Shown in pieces: positions 1 to 8,292 of a stretch of 19,886 bases of DNA; positions within the stretch are counted from its first letter, which is position 1, and each line of letters starts with the position of its first letter. Under the pieces are notes generated by a model. It was not told the origin of the DNA and ran no database searches. It worked only from the letters and a program-made list of their open reading frames with translations. Origin of the DNA: a bacterium (lineage in GTDB: Bacteria; Zhuqueibacterota; Zhuqueibacteria; Residuimicrobiales; Residuimicrobiaceae); the NCBI GenBank assembly GCA_012523655.1, contig JAAYTV010000201.1, forward strand, positions 1 through 19,886, in the 5' to 3' direction. The position numbers and the translations under genes were made by a program.

Positions 1-876
1 CAAGGTGCTGAGAATGGCGATGAAAACCACAATGGCGTGGTAGGTCGGCGCAAAGATTGTGACCGTACGCGTCAGCGCATAGGCGCCGAGCTTGATGATC
101 AGGCCTGAGAGCAGGGCGCTGATGGGCGCCGGCGCCTCTGAATGGGCGTCAGGCAGCCAGGCATGAAACGGCACCAGACCCGCTTTGGTGGCGAATCCTA
201 CAGTTAAAAACGCCATGGCCAGCAGAGCGATGTTTTTCGGGATAACCGCAGCAATGCGTCCCACCTCAGATATTAACAGGCCCGCAGAACCCAGATGCGG
301 GTACGCGGCGGCGAACATCAACACAACGCCGAACAATGCGAAAGTCATGCCCACCACAACCAGCAGGACATATTTAAAGCCCGCCTCCAAAGAGGGCCGG
401 TTGCGGTAGAATGCCACCAGCAACGCCGTGGCCAGGGTGGACGCTTCCATGGCAACATAGAGCATCACCAGATGATTCGTGGTAACCGTCCAGTTCATGG
501 TGCCGGTGAACAGCAGCAGCAGACTGTAATAGAGCGTCAGCCGGCCGTCGCTGATCACGCCGGCCGCCACTTCGTGCTGCATATAGCGGACCGAATAGAG
601 CGCTACCAGAAACACCAGCGCGTTGACCAAGATCACCATGAGTGCGCTGAGGCCGTCGATGCAAATGGCGTTGCCCAGGCAATGGACCACCCGGCCGTTG
701 AAAACCAACAAAGCGAGACGCAGGGTGCCGTAAAGCTGCACGGCCAGAATCACCAGCGTGTTGATCTCCCGGGCGTTCCTTATTTTTACCCAGCCGAACA
801 GCACCGTAAACAACGCGCCGCAGATCGGCAGCAGGATCAACAGTAAAGGCAACAACGAAGAATGGGCCGTTGGCAT
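1..876 (-). CDS. hyfF: Hydrogenase-4 HyfF-like antiporter subunit, 3' part missing
   Basis: Proton-translocating membrane subunit of the NuoL/M/N (Mrp antiporter) superfamily, the HyfF-type arm subunit of a membrane-bound [NiFe] hydrogenase. The window holds the first 292 codons with no stop; the gene continues beyond the left edge. The protein is highly hydrophobic, with many membrane segments. Family signatures are visible: a membrane-embedded Glu in LYVAMEASTLATALLV, and the block FATKAGLVPFHAWLPDAHSE followed by APAPISALLSG, which carries the conserved Lys of the proton channel. The ATG at 874-876 is preceded by GAGG at suitable spacing and lies 10 bp after the stop of the HyfE-like gene, which fits one operon. 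It is the third antiporter-like protein in the cluster, with HyfB and HyfD. A NuoM or NuoN label would be less specific but not wrong. Confidence 0.88.
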   Translation of the reverse strand, partial: MPTAHSSLLPLLLILLPICGALFTVLFGWVKIRNAREINTLVILAVQLYGTLRLALLVFNGRVVHCLGNAICIDGLSALMVILVNALVFLVALYSVRYMQHEVAAGVISDGRLTLYYSLLLLFTGTMNWTVTTNHLVMLYVAMEASTLATALLVAFYRNRPSLEAGFKYVLLVVVGMTFALFGVVLMFAAAYPHLGSAGLLISEVGRIAAVIPKNIALLAMAFLTVGFATKAGLVPFHAWLPDAHSEAPAPISALLSGLIIKLGAYALTRTVTIFAPTYHAIVVFIAILSTL

Positions 877-886
877 GAAAACCTCG

Positions 887-1552
887 TTATCTCTTTAACT
901 CCGACAACCGGGCTGAATCCGTGGTTCCGAACACATGATAGATTTGCGTACTGAGATAGAGCAACAGAAAAACGACGGCGACCACATTGGTTAAAATGCC
1001 GATCATCGTGGTCTCTTTGAGCTGAGGCGCCAGGGCCAGCAACACCAGGTGCACACCGTTTTCCAGCAGCGCCAGCCCGATCACCGTCTTGACCACATCG
1101 CGGCGAGTCAACAGGCCCCAGAGCCCGAGACAGAAAATGGTACAAGCGCCGGCCAGCAGAGAGCGCACCGGCTCTTGTTGCGCCGTAACGGTGGGCGCCA
1201 TCAGAATGATCACTTTGCGGAAAAGAGCGAACAAAACGACCAACAACAGGGTCAGGATGGCAACGGATAACGCAAACCCGATGATCGGTTTGTGTTCGAT
1301 CGGCGGTACGTTTTTAATGAAACGAAACAGCAGCCAAGGGATAAGGAGGACCTTGGTCAAAAAACAGGTTCCGGCCCAGAGGTATAAACTCTCATTGTCA
1401 TTGAGAATAGCGTAAGTGATGATGATGGCGCAGAGAAAAATCGAGTGCAGCAGATACGCCAATGAGGTGGTGCGCATGGCGCGGATTTCGATGGCGGCGA
1501 TGGAGGTGATCAGCACCGCCAGGGTCAGCGTGATCAACGTGTGTTCGTTCAT
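887..1552 (-). CDS. hyfE: Hydrogenase-4 HyfE-like membrane subunit
   Basis: Small integral membrane protein of 221 residues, close to the usual HyfE length (about 216). It has about six or seven hydrophobic segments and no catalytic motif. The C-terminal part (about 150-205) has a NuoK/MnhC-like pattern with a membrane Glu in GLALLENGVHLVLLALAP, a hallmark of this family and thought to take part in ion translocation or in coupling to the antiporter-like subunits. Its ATG overlaps the TGA of the upstream ferredoxin-like gene (ATGA, 1549-1552), which indicates translational coupling. It is followed after 10 bp by HyfF. Identification rests on the hydrophobic profile, the NuoK-like Glu segment, length and position. 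Confidence 0.85.
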   Translation of the reverse strand: MNEHTLITLTLAVLITSIAAIEIRAMRTTSLAYLLHSIFLCAIIITYAILNDNESLYLWAGTCFLTKVLLIPWLLFRFIKNVPPIEHKPIIGFALSVAILTLLLVVLFALFRKVIILMAPTVTAQQEPVRSLLAGACTIFCLGLWGLLTRRDVVKTVIGLALLENGVHLVLLALAPQLKETTMIGILTNVVAVVFLLLYLSTQIYHVFGTTDSARLSELKR

Positions 1553-2043
1553 GGCTGTCCCTCCGCACCGGCCGGGGCGCCGTGCGGCATAGACGGTCCG
1601 CGATAATTGCGGCCCTCGCGTTGACGCCGTGTCGGAATTTTATCAATGCTGTTGGTGGTTTCAAAACAGCGGCCGCAGCGGGCGCATGTCGCCATGTACA
1701 GCGTCTGTTCGATGTACAGATCGCTCTTCTCCTCCGTGGCTGTCTCGAATTGCTGGGTCATGGTGATCGCTTTTTCCGGGCACACCTCGGCGCAGCGGCC
1801 GCAATAAGTGCAGCGATCGAGAACGAACTGCATGCGCGTCGTCGTCCCGTCGTCGTAAAAACGGATCAACCGGGATGGACACACATTGGCGCAACCTCCG
1901 CAGCCGACGCATTTGGTTTCATCGATATCAAGCTTGCCGCGGAATCCCTCCGCCACCGGGCTGCCGGGGCCGAACGGATAGGGCAGGGTCACCCGTGGGT
2001 TGGAGAAACAGATGATCGCTTCTTTAAGTTTGGCTTTGAACAT
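1549..2043 (-). CDS. hyfH: Hydrogenase-4 HyfH/HycF-like 2x[4Fe-4S] ferredoxin subunit
   Basis: Electron-transfer subunit of 164 residues related to NuoI, HycF and HyfH. It would carry electrons along the chain of the peripheral arm to the hydrogenase small subunit. Two full ferredoxin motifs are visible: C45-x2-C48-x2-C51-x3-C55 (CVGCGGCANVCP) and C78-x2-C81-x2-C84-x3-C88 (CTYCGRCAEVCP), each followed by Pro. A third, shorter cysteine group C120-x2-C123-x2-C126 (CARCGRC) lies near the C terminus; comparable extra cysteines occur in HycF/HyfH-type proteins. The ATG start has a GGGAAG-like ribosome-binding sequence a few bases upstream. The stop overlaps the HyfE start. Confidence 0.9.
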   Translation of the reverse strand: MFKAKLKEAIICFSNPRVTLPYPFGPGSPVAEGFRGKLDIDETKCVGCGGCANVCPSRLIRFYDDGTTTRMQFVLDRCTYCGRCAEVCPEKAITMTQQFETATEEKSDLYIEQTLYMATCARCGRCFETTNSIDKIPTRRQREGRNYRGPSMPHGAPAGAEGQP

Positions 2044-2077
2044 AATGCTTCCCGATTCTGAATAGGAAACCGGCGGA

Positions 2078-2995
2078 TCAGGCGCCCACCAGGGCGAAGG
2101 TCAGGCCGATCAATGCGACAAATATTAGAACGCCGAAATAGCGCACCGCCTGATCGATGCGTAAACGCGGGTTCACCACATGCACCACACCGACCAGCAG
2201 CAGCACCACGGCAATTTTAAGCAACCCGAATACCAGGTTCAGTCCATATCCGGCAAAGACCGGCCAGGGAATAAAAAGAGAAACGAACAACGCTGCAAAG
2301 ATCAGTTCCTTGGCGTAAAAAGCCCACTTGAAAAACGCCAGTTTGGTTCCACTCTGTTCAATGAACGGTCCCTCCATAATCTCTTGGTCCGCCTCCACCA
2401 TGTCAAAAGGAAGCCGCGCCATCTGAGCGATAATGGACAGGAACAGCGCCACGGCTGCGATGACCGAGGATAGAGCAGGCCCCTGGGCCGCTTGATACGC
2501 CATCATGTCGCTGAACTGCATGGAGCCGCTTTTTACTCCCAGCGTGATCAGGGCGATCAACATCACCGGCTCCACCATGAGGATCATCATCATCTCGCGG
2601 GCGGAACCGATCACGCCGTAGGGGCTGGCGGAACTGATGCCGCTCATCATGATCATCACCGAGGAAAAGGTGACCAGGTATACGAAGGTGATGGCGTCGC
2701 CGCTTGTCTGCAGCGGCGGCGCCGCGCCGATGGGCGTCAACACCGCGGCCGCCAGCACCAGCGCCAGGCAGATCAGCGGGCTGTAACGGAAAAGCCCGTC
2801 CGAAGAACTGACGATCTCCTCCTTGGACATGAGCTTCAGGAGATCCAGATAGGGCTGATAGACCGGCGGCCCGATGCGCGAATGCACCAGCGCCACCAGT
2901 TTACGAATCCCCCCCTCCAACAGAGGGGACAGCAGCAACACCAGCAGAACGTTGATCGCACTCTGAGCGACCGTTTGCAGCACAGAGCTGGACAT
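2078..2995 (-). CDS. hyfC: Hydrogenase-4 HyfC/HycD-like (NuoH-type) membrane subunit
   Basis: Membrane anchor subunit of the NuoH/HycD/HyfC family, which links the peripheral hydrogenase module to the ion-translocating subunits. About eight hydrophobic segments are visible. Two diagnostic loops are intact: HSRIGPPVYQPYLDLLKL near residue 40 and PFDMVEADQEIMEGPFIEQ near residue 200, whose acidic residues line the path from the quinone-site equivalent to the membrane arm. I chose the ATG at 2993-2995 because GGGAG lies six bases upstream and the resulting N terminus (MSSSVLQTV, 305 residues) matches the length of E. coli HyfC before its first helix. An upstream ATG (3029-3031) preceded by a TTG would add 12-13 residues but has no clear ribosome-binding site. 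The gene follows the large-subunit gene closely. Confidence 0.9.
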   Translation of the reverse strand: MSSSVLQTVAQSAINVLLVLLLSPLLEGGIRKLVALVHSRIGPPVYQPYLDLLKLMSKEEIVSSSDGLFRYSPLICLALVLAAAVLTPIGAAPPLQTSGDAITFVYLVTFSSVMIMMSGISSASPYGVIGSAREMMMILMVEPVMLIALITLGVKSGSMQFSDMMAYQAAQGPALSSVIAAVALFLSIIAQMARLPFDMVEADQEIMEGPFIEQSGTKLAFFKWAFYAKELIFAALFVSLFIPWPVFAGYGLNLVFGLLKIAVVLLLVGVVHVVNPRLRIDQAVRYFGVLIFVALIGLTFALVGA

Positions 2996-3047
2996 GCGGA
3001 CTCCCAATTCAAAGATCTTCGCCTCTGTCATCAAAGAGGCGCATTGC

Positions 3048-4730
3048 TCAACGGATTGAATAACGCTTTCTACACAGCTCCTGTAACTCGGTCTTGCTGT
3101 AGACGCGCACCCGCCCGCTGGCTAGATCCACGGTCTCCCATCGCTCGGTACAGGAGAAACAGGGATCCATGCTGCCCAGGCCGATGGGTACGTCGGCGAT
3201 GTTCTCGCCCTGAACCATGACCGGAATGCCCTGCAGGTTTTGAAATGTGGGAGCACGCGCCTTCCAACGGTAGGGACGGCTTTCTTCACCGGTGATGACA
3301 AAATGGTGCGTTTCGCCTCTGGGCGCTTCCACGGAGGAGAGGCCGATGCGGCCGGCTGGGATGCATTCAGTGACGTCGGCGATGATGGGTCCCTTGGGCA
3401 TCAAGGCGAGACAATCGCGGACGATGCGGATTGCTTCCAACGTCTCCTTCATGCGCACCACCACGCGCGACCAGATGTCCTCTCCGGTCTCCACCATCAC
3501 CTGGCACCCCACCTCGGCATAGGCCGCGTAGGGATGATCCACACGGATATCACGACCGATGCCGGACGCCCGCGCGGTCGGTCCCAGTAGAGACAACGCC
3601 ACTGCATCCGCCGCGCTGATCCTGCCAACGTTCTCGCAACGCATGAAAAGCGTGGTGTCCGTGGTGATGGCGTCTAAAACCTTTCTGCTCTCTTTGTCGA
3701 TGCCTGCCAGCACCTGCAAGAGCTCCGCGTGGATCTCTTGAGGAATATCGCGTCGAACCCCGCCCACCAGATTCATGCCCAGTAGTTTGCGATTGCCGGT
3801 AATCTTTTCACACAGCCACATCACCGGTTCGCGAATGCGCCACGCCTGCATCAGCACCGTGTCAAAACCGATGATGTGTCCGGCGATGCCCAACCATAAA
3901 AGATGGCTTTGAATCCGCTCCAATTCGAGCAGGATGGTACGGATATAGCGGCCGCGCGCCGGGACGGTTATTTCTGCTGCTTGTTCTACTGCTTGACAGT
4001 ACGCCGTACTGTGCACCGACCCTCATATGCCGCAGATGCGTTCAGCCAGAAACGGCACTTGGTTATAATTCAGCTGACTGTCGGCGATCTTTTCCACGCC
4101 GCGATGATTGTAAAAACCGCGGTAATCGCCGCCCACCACCCTTTCTCCTTCCACAAACAGGCGGATTTGCGCCGGCTCTTCCAGCACAGGGAAAAAGGGA
4201 CCGATGGGTACCAGGGTAGCCCCTTCCGGCGGCTTTTTCATCTCAGGCGCGTTCTGCACCGATGCCGGATAGGTCTGTAGAGGCATGTCGCGGCGATAGG
4301 GGTGCAGATCCTGCGGCCAATCATCCGCCAGCATTAACCTTCTAGGATCCGGATGGTTACGAAGAACGATCCCCAGCATATCTTGAATCTCACGCTCAGC
4401 CCAGTTGGCGGCAGGAATGTCGGCTGCACCGGTGATGGCGTTGATCCACAGATCATCAGCAGGGAGCTGCAACCGGATTACCAAGAACAAATGGCTGTCA
4501 GCCAAAGAATAGACATAATCTACCAAAAACTTACCGGTTACATCGCGAAAGTCTGTTCCGACCGCGACGACAAACCTGGCTTGCAGATCATGAAAGATAT
4601 GCCGGTTCACCTCCACCGAGTCCTTCCGATCCACAGTCGCCATTATGAGGTTGGATTGTACTTTCTCCGCTTGCTGGATAGCCGGCCCAAAGCGGCTTCT
4701 CAACTGTTCGATCAACTCGTTTGGTGTCAT
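3048..4730 (-). CDS. hyfG: [NiFe] hydrogenase large subunit HyfG/HycE-like, with an in-frame TGA (probable selenocysteine)
   Basis: Catalytic large subunit of a group 4 hydrogenase: an N-terminal NuoC-like domain (about 1-170) fused to a NuoD-like catalytic domain. The reading frame is open over 560 codons except for one TGA at 4023-4025, codon 236. Both sides align with the family in the same frame, so there is no frameshift. Upstream ends FYNHRGVEKIADSQLNYN then LAERICGI; downstream continues GSVHSTAYCQAVEQ. The family motif is RxCGxCxxxH, so the TGA replaces the second Cys of the N-terminal CxxC (C233, U236). The C-terminal motif is intact with two Cys (DPCFSC, C524 and C527). It is followed by a 30-residue tail after TER, like the HycE tail removed by HycI. 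Length matches HycE/HyfG (about 570). A SECIS-like hairpin follows the TGA. The alternative is a nonsense mutation or sequencing error. Homology is certain; selenocysteine is inferred. Confidence 0.9.
3996..4012 (-). promoter_or_regulatory. Candidate bacterial SECIS hairpin downstream of the TGA codon
   Basis: On the coding strand the sequence 10 nt after the TGA is ACAGTAC-GGC-GTACTGT: a perfect 7-bp stem with a GGC loop (or 6 bp with a CGGCG loop). The apical loop begins 17 nt after the TGA. This is within the 16-37 nt window described for bacterial SECIS elements, and a G occupies the first loop position, as expected. A further TGC/GCA pairing (4013-4015 with 3990-3992) could extend the stem below a 3-nt bulge. 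The arms lie inside the coding codons for H-S-T-A-Y-C. The loop is shorter than in E. coli fdhF, so the fit is good but not textbook. Confidence 0.62.
4023..4025 (-). other. In-frame TGA, probable selenocysteine codon of the hydrogenase large subunit
   Basis: The codon series is ATC TGC GGC ATA TGA GGG TCG GTG CAC, which reads I-C-G-I-(U)-G-S-V-H. The position matches the second cysteine of the N-terminal CxxC nickel motif of [NiFe] hydrogenases, a residue that is otherwise essentially invariant. TGA is used as a plain stop by neighbouring genes (10775-10777, 8280-8282, 2078-2080, 1549-1551), so genome-wide reassignment to Trp or Gly is unlikely. Cys to Sec is the usual exchange in selenoproteins. 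Confidence 0.72.
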
Positions 4731-4743
4731 AGGAGGCCTTTTG

Positions 4744-6798
4744 TTATTTTAAGACGAACAATAAAACCACAGCGCTCACTGCCCCCAGCAGCAGCCAGAG
4801 CAAATAGACGTGCGGGATACCGCTGTGGGTGGCGCTGAAGCGAACAGCCATTTTCTGAAATCTGTCAGCCAGAGGATGATAAAGCCAGTGATCCAGGTCA
4901 AGCAGTTTTTTAAGCCGGCCGGTGTCGGAAAAAACGATTCTGGGATAGCGGATGGTCGGATACACACCCGGCCGCTGATACCTGCCCACCTGCAAAGTGA
5001 ACAACTGCTTGAAGGCCAAATAGTAGCTGTGGGCCTGATAGCGCACCTGTTCATCCGCTTGTTCTTCTCCGCAGTACCAGGTCGTTTCCACCCGGCGGAC
5101 CGGTTTGGTCAAGCGATACAGGCCATAGACCAGGGCCAAACAGAGACAAAAAACAAGCAACAGGGACAAAGGATTCCATGCAGCGGTTAAACCTGTGCCC
5201 CACTCCAGCGCCATTCCGTGCAACGTCTGCTCGCCGGCCAGGGTTGCGGCGGGCGGCAAGAACGCCGGCGGCAAAAGACCGGACACCGCCTGACTGATCC
5301 ACTGCAGCGGCCAGAGCGGAAAAAGCCCCAGGCCGATGCAGGCGGCCACCAGCAGCCCCTGGCTCAGCTGCATGCCCGTCGGCACTTCGCCGGGTCGCGC
5401 CCCGCTGCCATGATCCGCATATTTGCCGTAAAATAGCGCGGTGGAAAATTTCATGAAAGACGCCAGAGTGACCGCACTGATAAACAGGGCGAAAACCGCC
5501 AACAGCAGAAACAGTGGGGCAATGTTTGAACCGGCGATGGCAGTCTGATAGATCAGCCATTTACTGGCAAAGCCGTTCAAAGGCGGCAACCCAGCGATGG
5601 CAAAGGAGGCCAGGAGGGTCCACACCGCGGTTACCGGTAAAAGACGCGCAAGACCCCCCACGTGGTTGATGTTGAAGGTTTTCACCTTCCAATACACCGA
5701 GCCGGCATTGAAAAACAGACACGATTTGTAGCACACATTGTTGATCAGATGAAAGATGCCGGCGCATAGACCGGCCAGCGCCAACAACGGCCGGCTGTTG
5801 AGAAAATAAATGCCGATGCCGATGCTGAGGAACATATAGCCCATCTGTCCGATGACGTGAAAGGAAAGCAGTTTTTTACCGTTGTCCTGAACCAGCGCAG
5901 TCAGTGTGCCGATAAAAATTGAGACGGTGCCGAACACCGCGATGATGGCGCCCCAAATCTGTGTAGACGCACTCATGGGCAGCAGGTCGACAAAGATGCG
6001 TAAAATGCCATACACGCCGAGTTTGGTCATACTGCCGGCAAAGGCTGCGGTGGCTGGCGTGGGCGCGGCCGCATAGGCGCCCGGCAGCCAATCGCCCATG
6101 GGAAGAATGCCCGCTTTAGTCGCAAATCCCAAAAAGAAAAACAGCAACACCAGGTGAAGTAAATGCGGCCGTGTGACCAGCAGGGAAGCCATGGCGTCGC
6201 TCTGGCCTTGAAAAGAGAAAGAACCGCTCTCGCGATAAAGGATCATGGCTGCAATAAACATCAGCGCCGTGGCGACGTGGGTGATGATAAAATATTTCAA
6301 TCCAGCCCGGCCTTTTTCCCGATCCTTTTTCTCAAAGACCACCAGCCCATAAGAGCATAGGGTCATGATCTCCCAAAAAATAAAAAAGAAAAACAGATCC
6401 GCCACCGCCACCACGCAGCAGACTCCGGCAAAAAAAAGCGAAAGGACCGGATAAAAGCCGGCCAGATTATAAACGTCATATTCCGGCATCCGCATATAGC
6501 CACGGCCATACAGCGGCACCAGAATGGCGACCAAGGCGATGATGGCGAGGAACAGCGCGCTGAGAGGATCTATTTTGAAAAAAAGCTCGCCATGAAGACC
6601 CGGAATGCTCCACAGCGGGTATTCCATCGTCACCGTGCCGTGACGAAAAGCCGTCACGACCACGCCCGCCAGTGGCAAGGCAGCCAGCAGGTGAGCCGCT
6701 AAGGTGATGGAGCCCACCCATTGACGTTTGCTGCTGAAAACCCAAGCCAACACAGCGCCGGTCAAATAAAACAGCAGAGCGATATAAAAACCAGTCAT
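4744..6798 (-). CDS. hyfB: Hydrogenase-4 HyfB-like antiporter subunit
   Basis: Large integral membrane protein (684 residues) of the NuoL/MrpA-like superfamily, the HyfB/HycC-type ion-translocating subunit. It has about 15 hydrophobic segments. Conserved features seen are the membrane Glu in FFIFWEIMTLCSYGLVVFE, the Lys in FATKAGILPMGDWLPGAYAA, and HLINNVCYKSCLFF with its charged residues in a later helix. The long C-terminal region contains an amphipathic stretch (RVETTWYCGEEQ, then the YYLAFKQLF region) and a last membrane helix, as in HyfB/HycC. The ATG at 6796-6798 gives MTGFYIALLFY and has GAGGAG nine bases upstream. A TTG seven codons earlier overlaps that site and is rejected. The gene lies 33 bp after HyfD and 13 bp before the large subunit. 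Confidence 0.9.
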   Translation of the reverse strand: MTGFYIALLFYLTGAVLAWVFSSKRQWVGSITLAAHLLAALPLAGVVVTAFRHGTVTMEYPLWSIPGLHGELFFKIDPLSALFLAIIALVAILVPLYGRGYMRMPEYDVYNLAGFYPVLSLFFAGVCCVVAVADLFFFFIFWEIMTLCSYGLVVFEKKDREKGRAGLKYFIITHVATALMFIAAMILYRESGSFSFQGQSDAMASLLVTRPHLLHLVLLFFFLGFATKAGILPMGDWLPGAYAAAPTPATAAFAGSMTKLGVYGILRIFVDLLPMSASTQIWGAIIAVFGTVSIFIGTLTALVQDNGKKLLSFHVIGQMGYMFLSIGIGIYFLNSRPLLALAGLCAGIFHLINNVCYKSCLFFNAGSVYWKVKTFNINHVGGLARLLPVTAVWTLLASFAIAGLPPLNGFASKWLIYQTAIAGSNIAPLFLLLAVFALFISAVTLASFMKFSTALFYGKYADHGSGARPGEVPTGMQLSQGLLVAACIGLGLFPLWPLQWISQAVSGLLPPAFLPPAATLAGEQTLHGMALEWGTGLTAAWNPLSLLLVFCLCLALVYGLYRLTKPVRRVETTWYCGEEQADEQVRYQAHSYYLAFKQLFTLQVGRYQRPGVYPTIRYPRIVFSDTGRLKKLLDLDHWLYHPLADRFQKMAVRFSATHSGIPHVYLLWLLLGAVSAVVLLFVLK

Positions 6799-6831
6799 AG
6801 GGGAACACTCCTCTTCCAACGCCGGCTAAGA

Positions 6832-8292
6832 TTACAGACCGAAACAGCGCATCAGGTGCAACGCAAAATAGGGAGCAGCCAGGGTGAATAGCATTAACAA
6901 GATCAGCACCACGCTCATGGACAGCGGCGGATTGGCTGCCCGGCCGGCCGGCTCTGAGACCGGGCCGAAAAACACCTTGTGTCCGATATGCAAAAACCAG
7001 GCGAAGGCGACGACCATCTCCAGGATAAAGGGTATGAGCAAAGTGAAACCCGCCACACCGCCGAGATTCACTGCAGCGGTGAGCAGATAAAATTTACTGT
7101 AAAAGCAGGAAAACGGCGGCACGCCGAGGAGCGCCAGCATGCCGACGAAAAACGCACCGGCGATCAACGGCGCGGTTCTGGCCAACCCGCTCAGTTCGCT
7201 GATTTGCCGCGTCCCGGCTGTATAAGAAACCGCGCCGACGCAGAGAAACAACAGCCCTTTGGCCGCGCTGTGGTTCATGATGTGCATGACGCCGGCGTAC
7301 CAGCCGAGACCGCTGCCCATGACACCAAGACCCAGGCCGAACAACACGTAGGAAAGATGCGCGATGGTGGAATAGGCCAGCAACCGCTTCAAATCATTTT
7401 GATAAAAGAACAACAGCAACGCCGTGATCATGGTGACCACTGCCATGGCGGCCAGCAGCACGCCCGCGCCGAAGGAGAGCTCCTGATTCGCCAAGGTCAG
7501 GCGGGCGATCAAAAACACGCCGGCCTTGACCATCGCCGCCGCATGTAGATACATAGAGACCGTCGTCGGCGCAGCCATGGCATCGGGCAACCAGGTGTAG
7601 AACGGCACCTGTGCAGATTTAGCCCAAGCGGCCACGACAAAACAGCCGAAAACCCAGAACCGCCACGCTTGGGGCAACTCGCGCAGAGCGGAAAATTCAA
7701 AGCTGCGTGTTTGCGCGAAAAGCAAAACCAGACCTAGGGCAAAAAAGATACCGCCGCTGAAGGTCATCAACAGCGCTTTGAATCCGGCGCGCAGGGATTC
7801 GGCATTCCGGTAGTGAGAGATGAGCGCCCACGAGCAGAGGGTCGTCGTCTCCCAAAAGAAAAACAACTGCAATAGATTGGGCGACACCGCCACGCCGATC
7901 ATCGCGACGACAAACAGCAACAGCCAGGCATGATGACGGGCCTTTCCCTCTGCCCCCGGGTGTTCTTTGTTCTGATCGCTGAGATAGGTCTTGGAAAAAA
8001 CAAAGACCAGGAAGCCCAGCACCACAACGATCGTCAACAACAACCAGCTCAAGGGATCCAGTTGATAACCAAAGCTCAGCGGCGGCTGCAGACCCTGCAG
8101 CCAATTCCAAGAGATGACAACGCGCACGACCGGTGCAACCAGATCAGCCGTCGCCAGCAACAGCACCAGAACGAGCAGGGTCGCAGAGATGGCCGGCAAC
8201 GCCAAACGGTCAGCTTGGGAAGATCGGCCAAAGGCTACGAGCACGACGCCCAAAAGGGGTAATACGAACAGCAGGATGATCAGGGTGTCCAT
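6832..8292 (-). CDS. hyfD: Hydrogenase-4 HyfD-like antiporter subunit
   Basis: Integral membrane protein of 486 residues, the usual HyfD length, in the NuoL/NuoM family. About 14 hydrophobic segments are predicted from composition. It shows the membrane Glu in LLQLFFFWETTTLCSWAL and the NuoL-type block WAKSAQVPFYTWLPDAMAAP followed by TTVSMYLHAAAMVKAG, with two conserved Lys. A later helix has MHIMNHSAAKGLLFL, with His and Lys of the proton path. The ATG overlaps the end of the maturation protease gene by 13 bp, so the two are probably translationally coupled. Assignment to HyfD rather than HyfF or NuoM rests on the NuoL-like block and operon context, and is less sure than family membership. 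Confidence 0.86.
   Translation of the reverse strand: MDTLIILLFVLPLLGVVLVAFGRSSQADRLALPAISATLLVLVLLLATADLVAPVVRVVISWNWLQGLQPPLSFGYQLDPLSWLLLTIVVVLGFLVFVFSKTYLSDQNKEHPGAEGKARHHAWLLLFVVAMIGVAVSPNLLQLFFFWETTTLCSWALISHYRNAESLRAGFKALLMTFSGGIFFALGLVLLFAQTRSFEFSALRELPQAWRFWVFGCFVVAAWAKSAQVPFYTWLPDAMAAPTTVSMYLHAAAMVKAGVFLIARLTLANQELSFGAGVLLAAMAVVTMITALLLFFYQNDLKRLLAYSTIAHLSYVLFGLGLGVMGSGLGWYAGVMHIMNHSAAKGLLFLCVGAVSYTAGTRQISELSGLARTAPLIAGAFFVGMLALLGVPPFSCFYSKFYLLTAAVNLGGVAGFTLLIPFILEMVVAFAWFLHIGHKVFFGPVSEPAGRAANPPLSMSVVLILLMLFTLAAPYFALHLMRCFGL

Noticed and set aside
2492..3220. Plus-strand open frame of 242 codons across the HyfC/HyfG genes
   Set aside because: Its composition is rich in His, Arg and Gln, typical of the antisense of hydrophobic genes, and both underlying genes are well supported.
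4023..4025. Genome-wide reassignment of TGA to Trp or Gly
   Set aside because: Several neighbouring genes end with TGA at the expected length, and the family needs Cys or Sec here, not Trp or Gly.
3048..4730. Two separate genes, a NuoC-like protein ending at 4023 and a hydrogenase catalytic protein starting at GTG 4016
   Set aside because: The split falls inside the nickel-binding motif in a single unbroken frame, no ribosome-binding site precedes the GTG, and a protein starting there would lack half of the Ni site.
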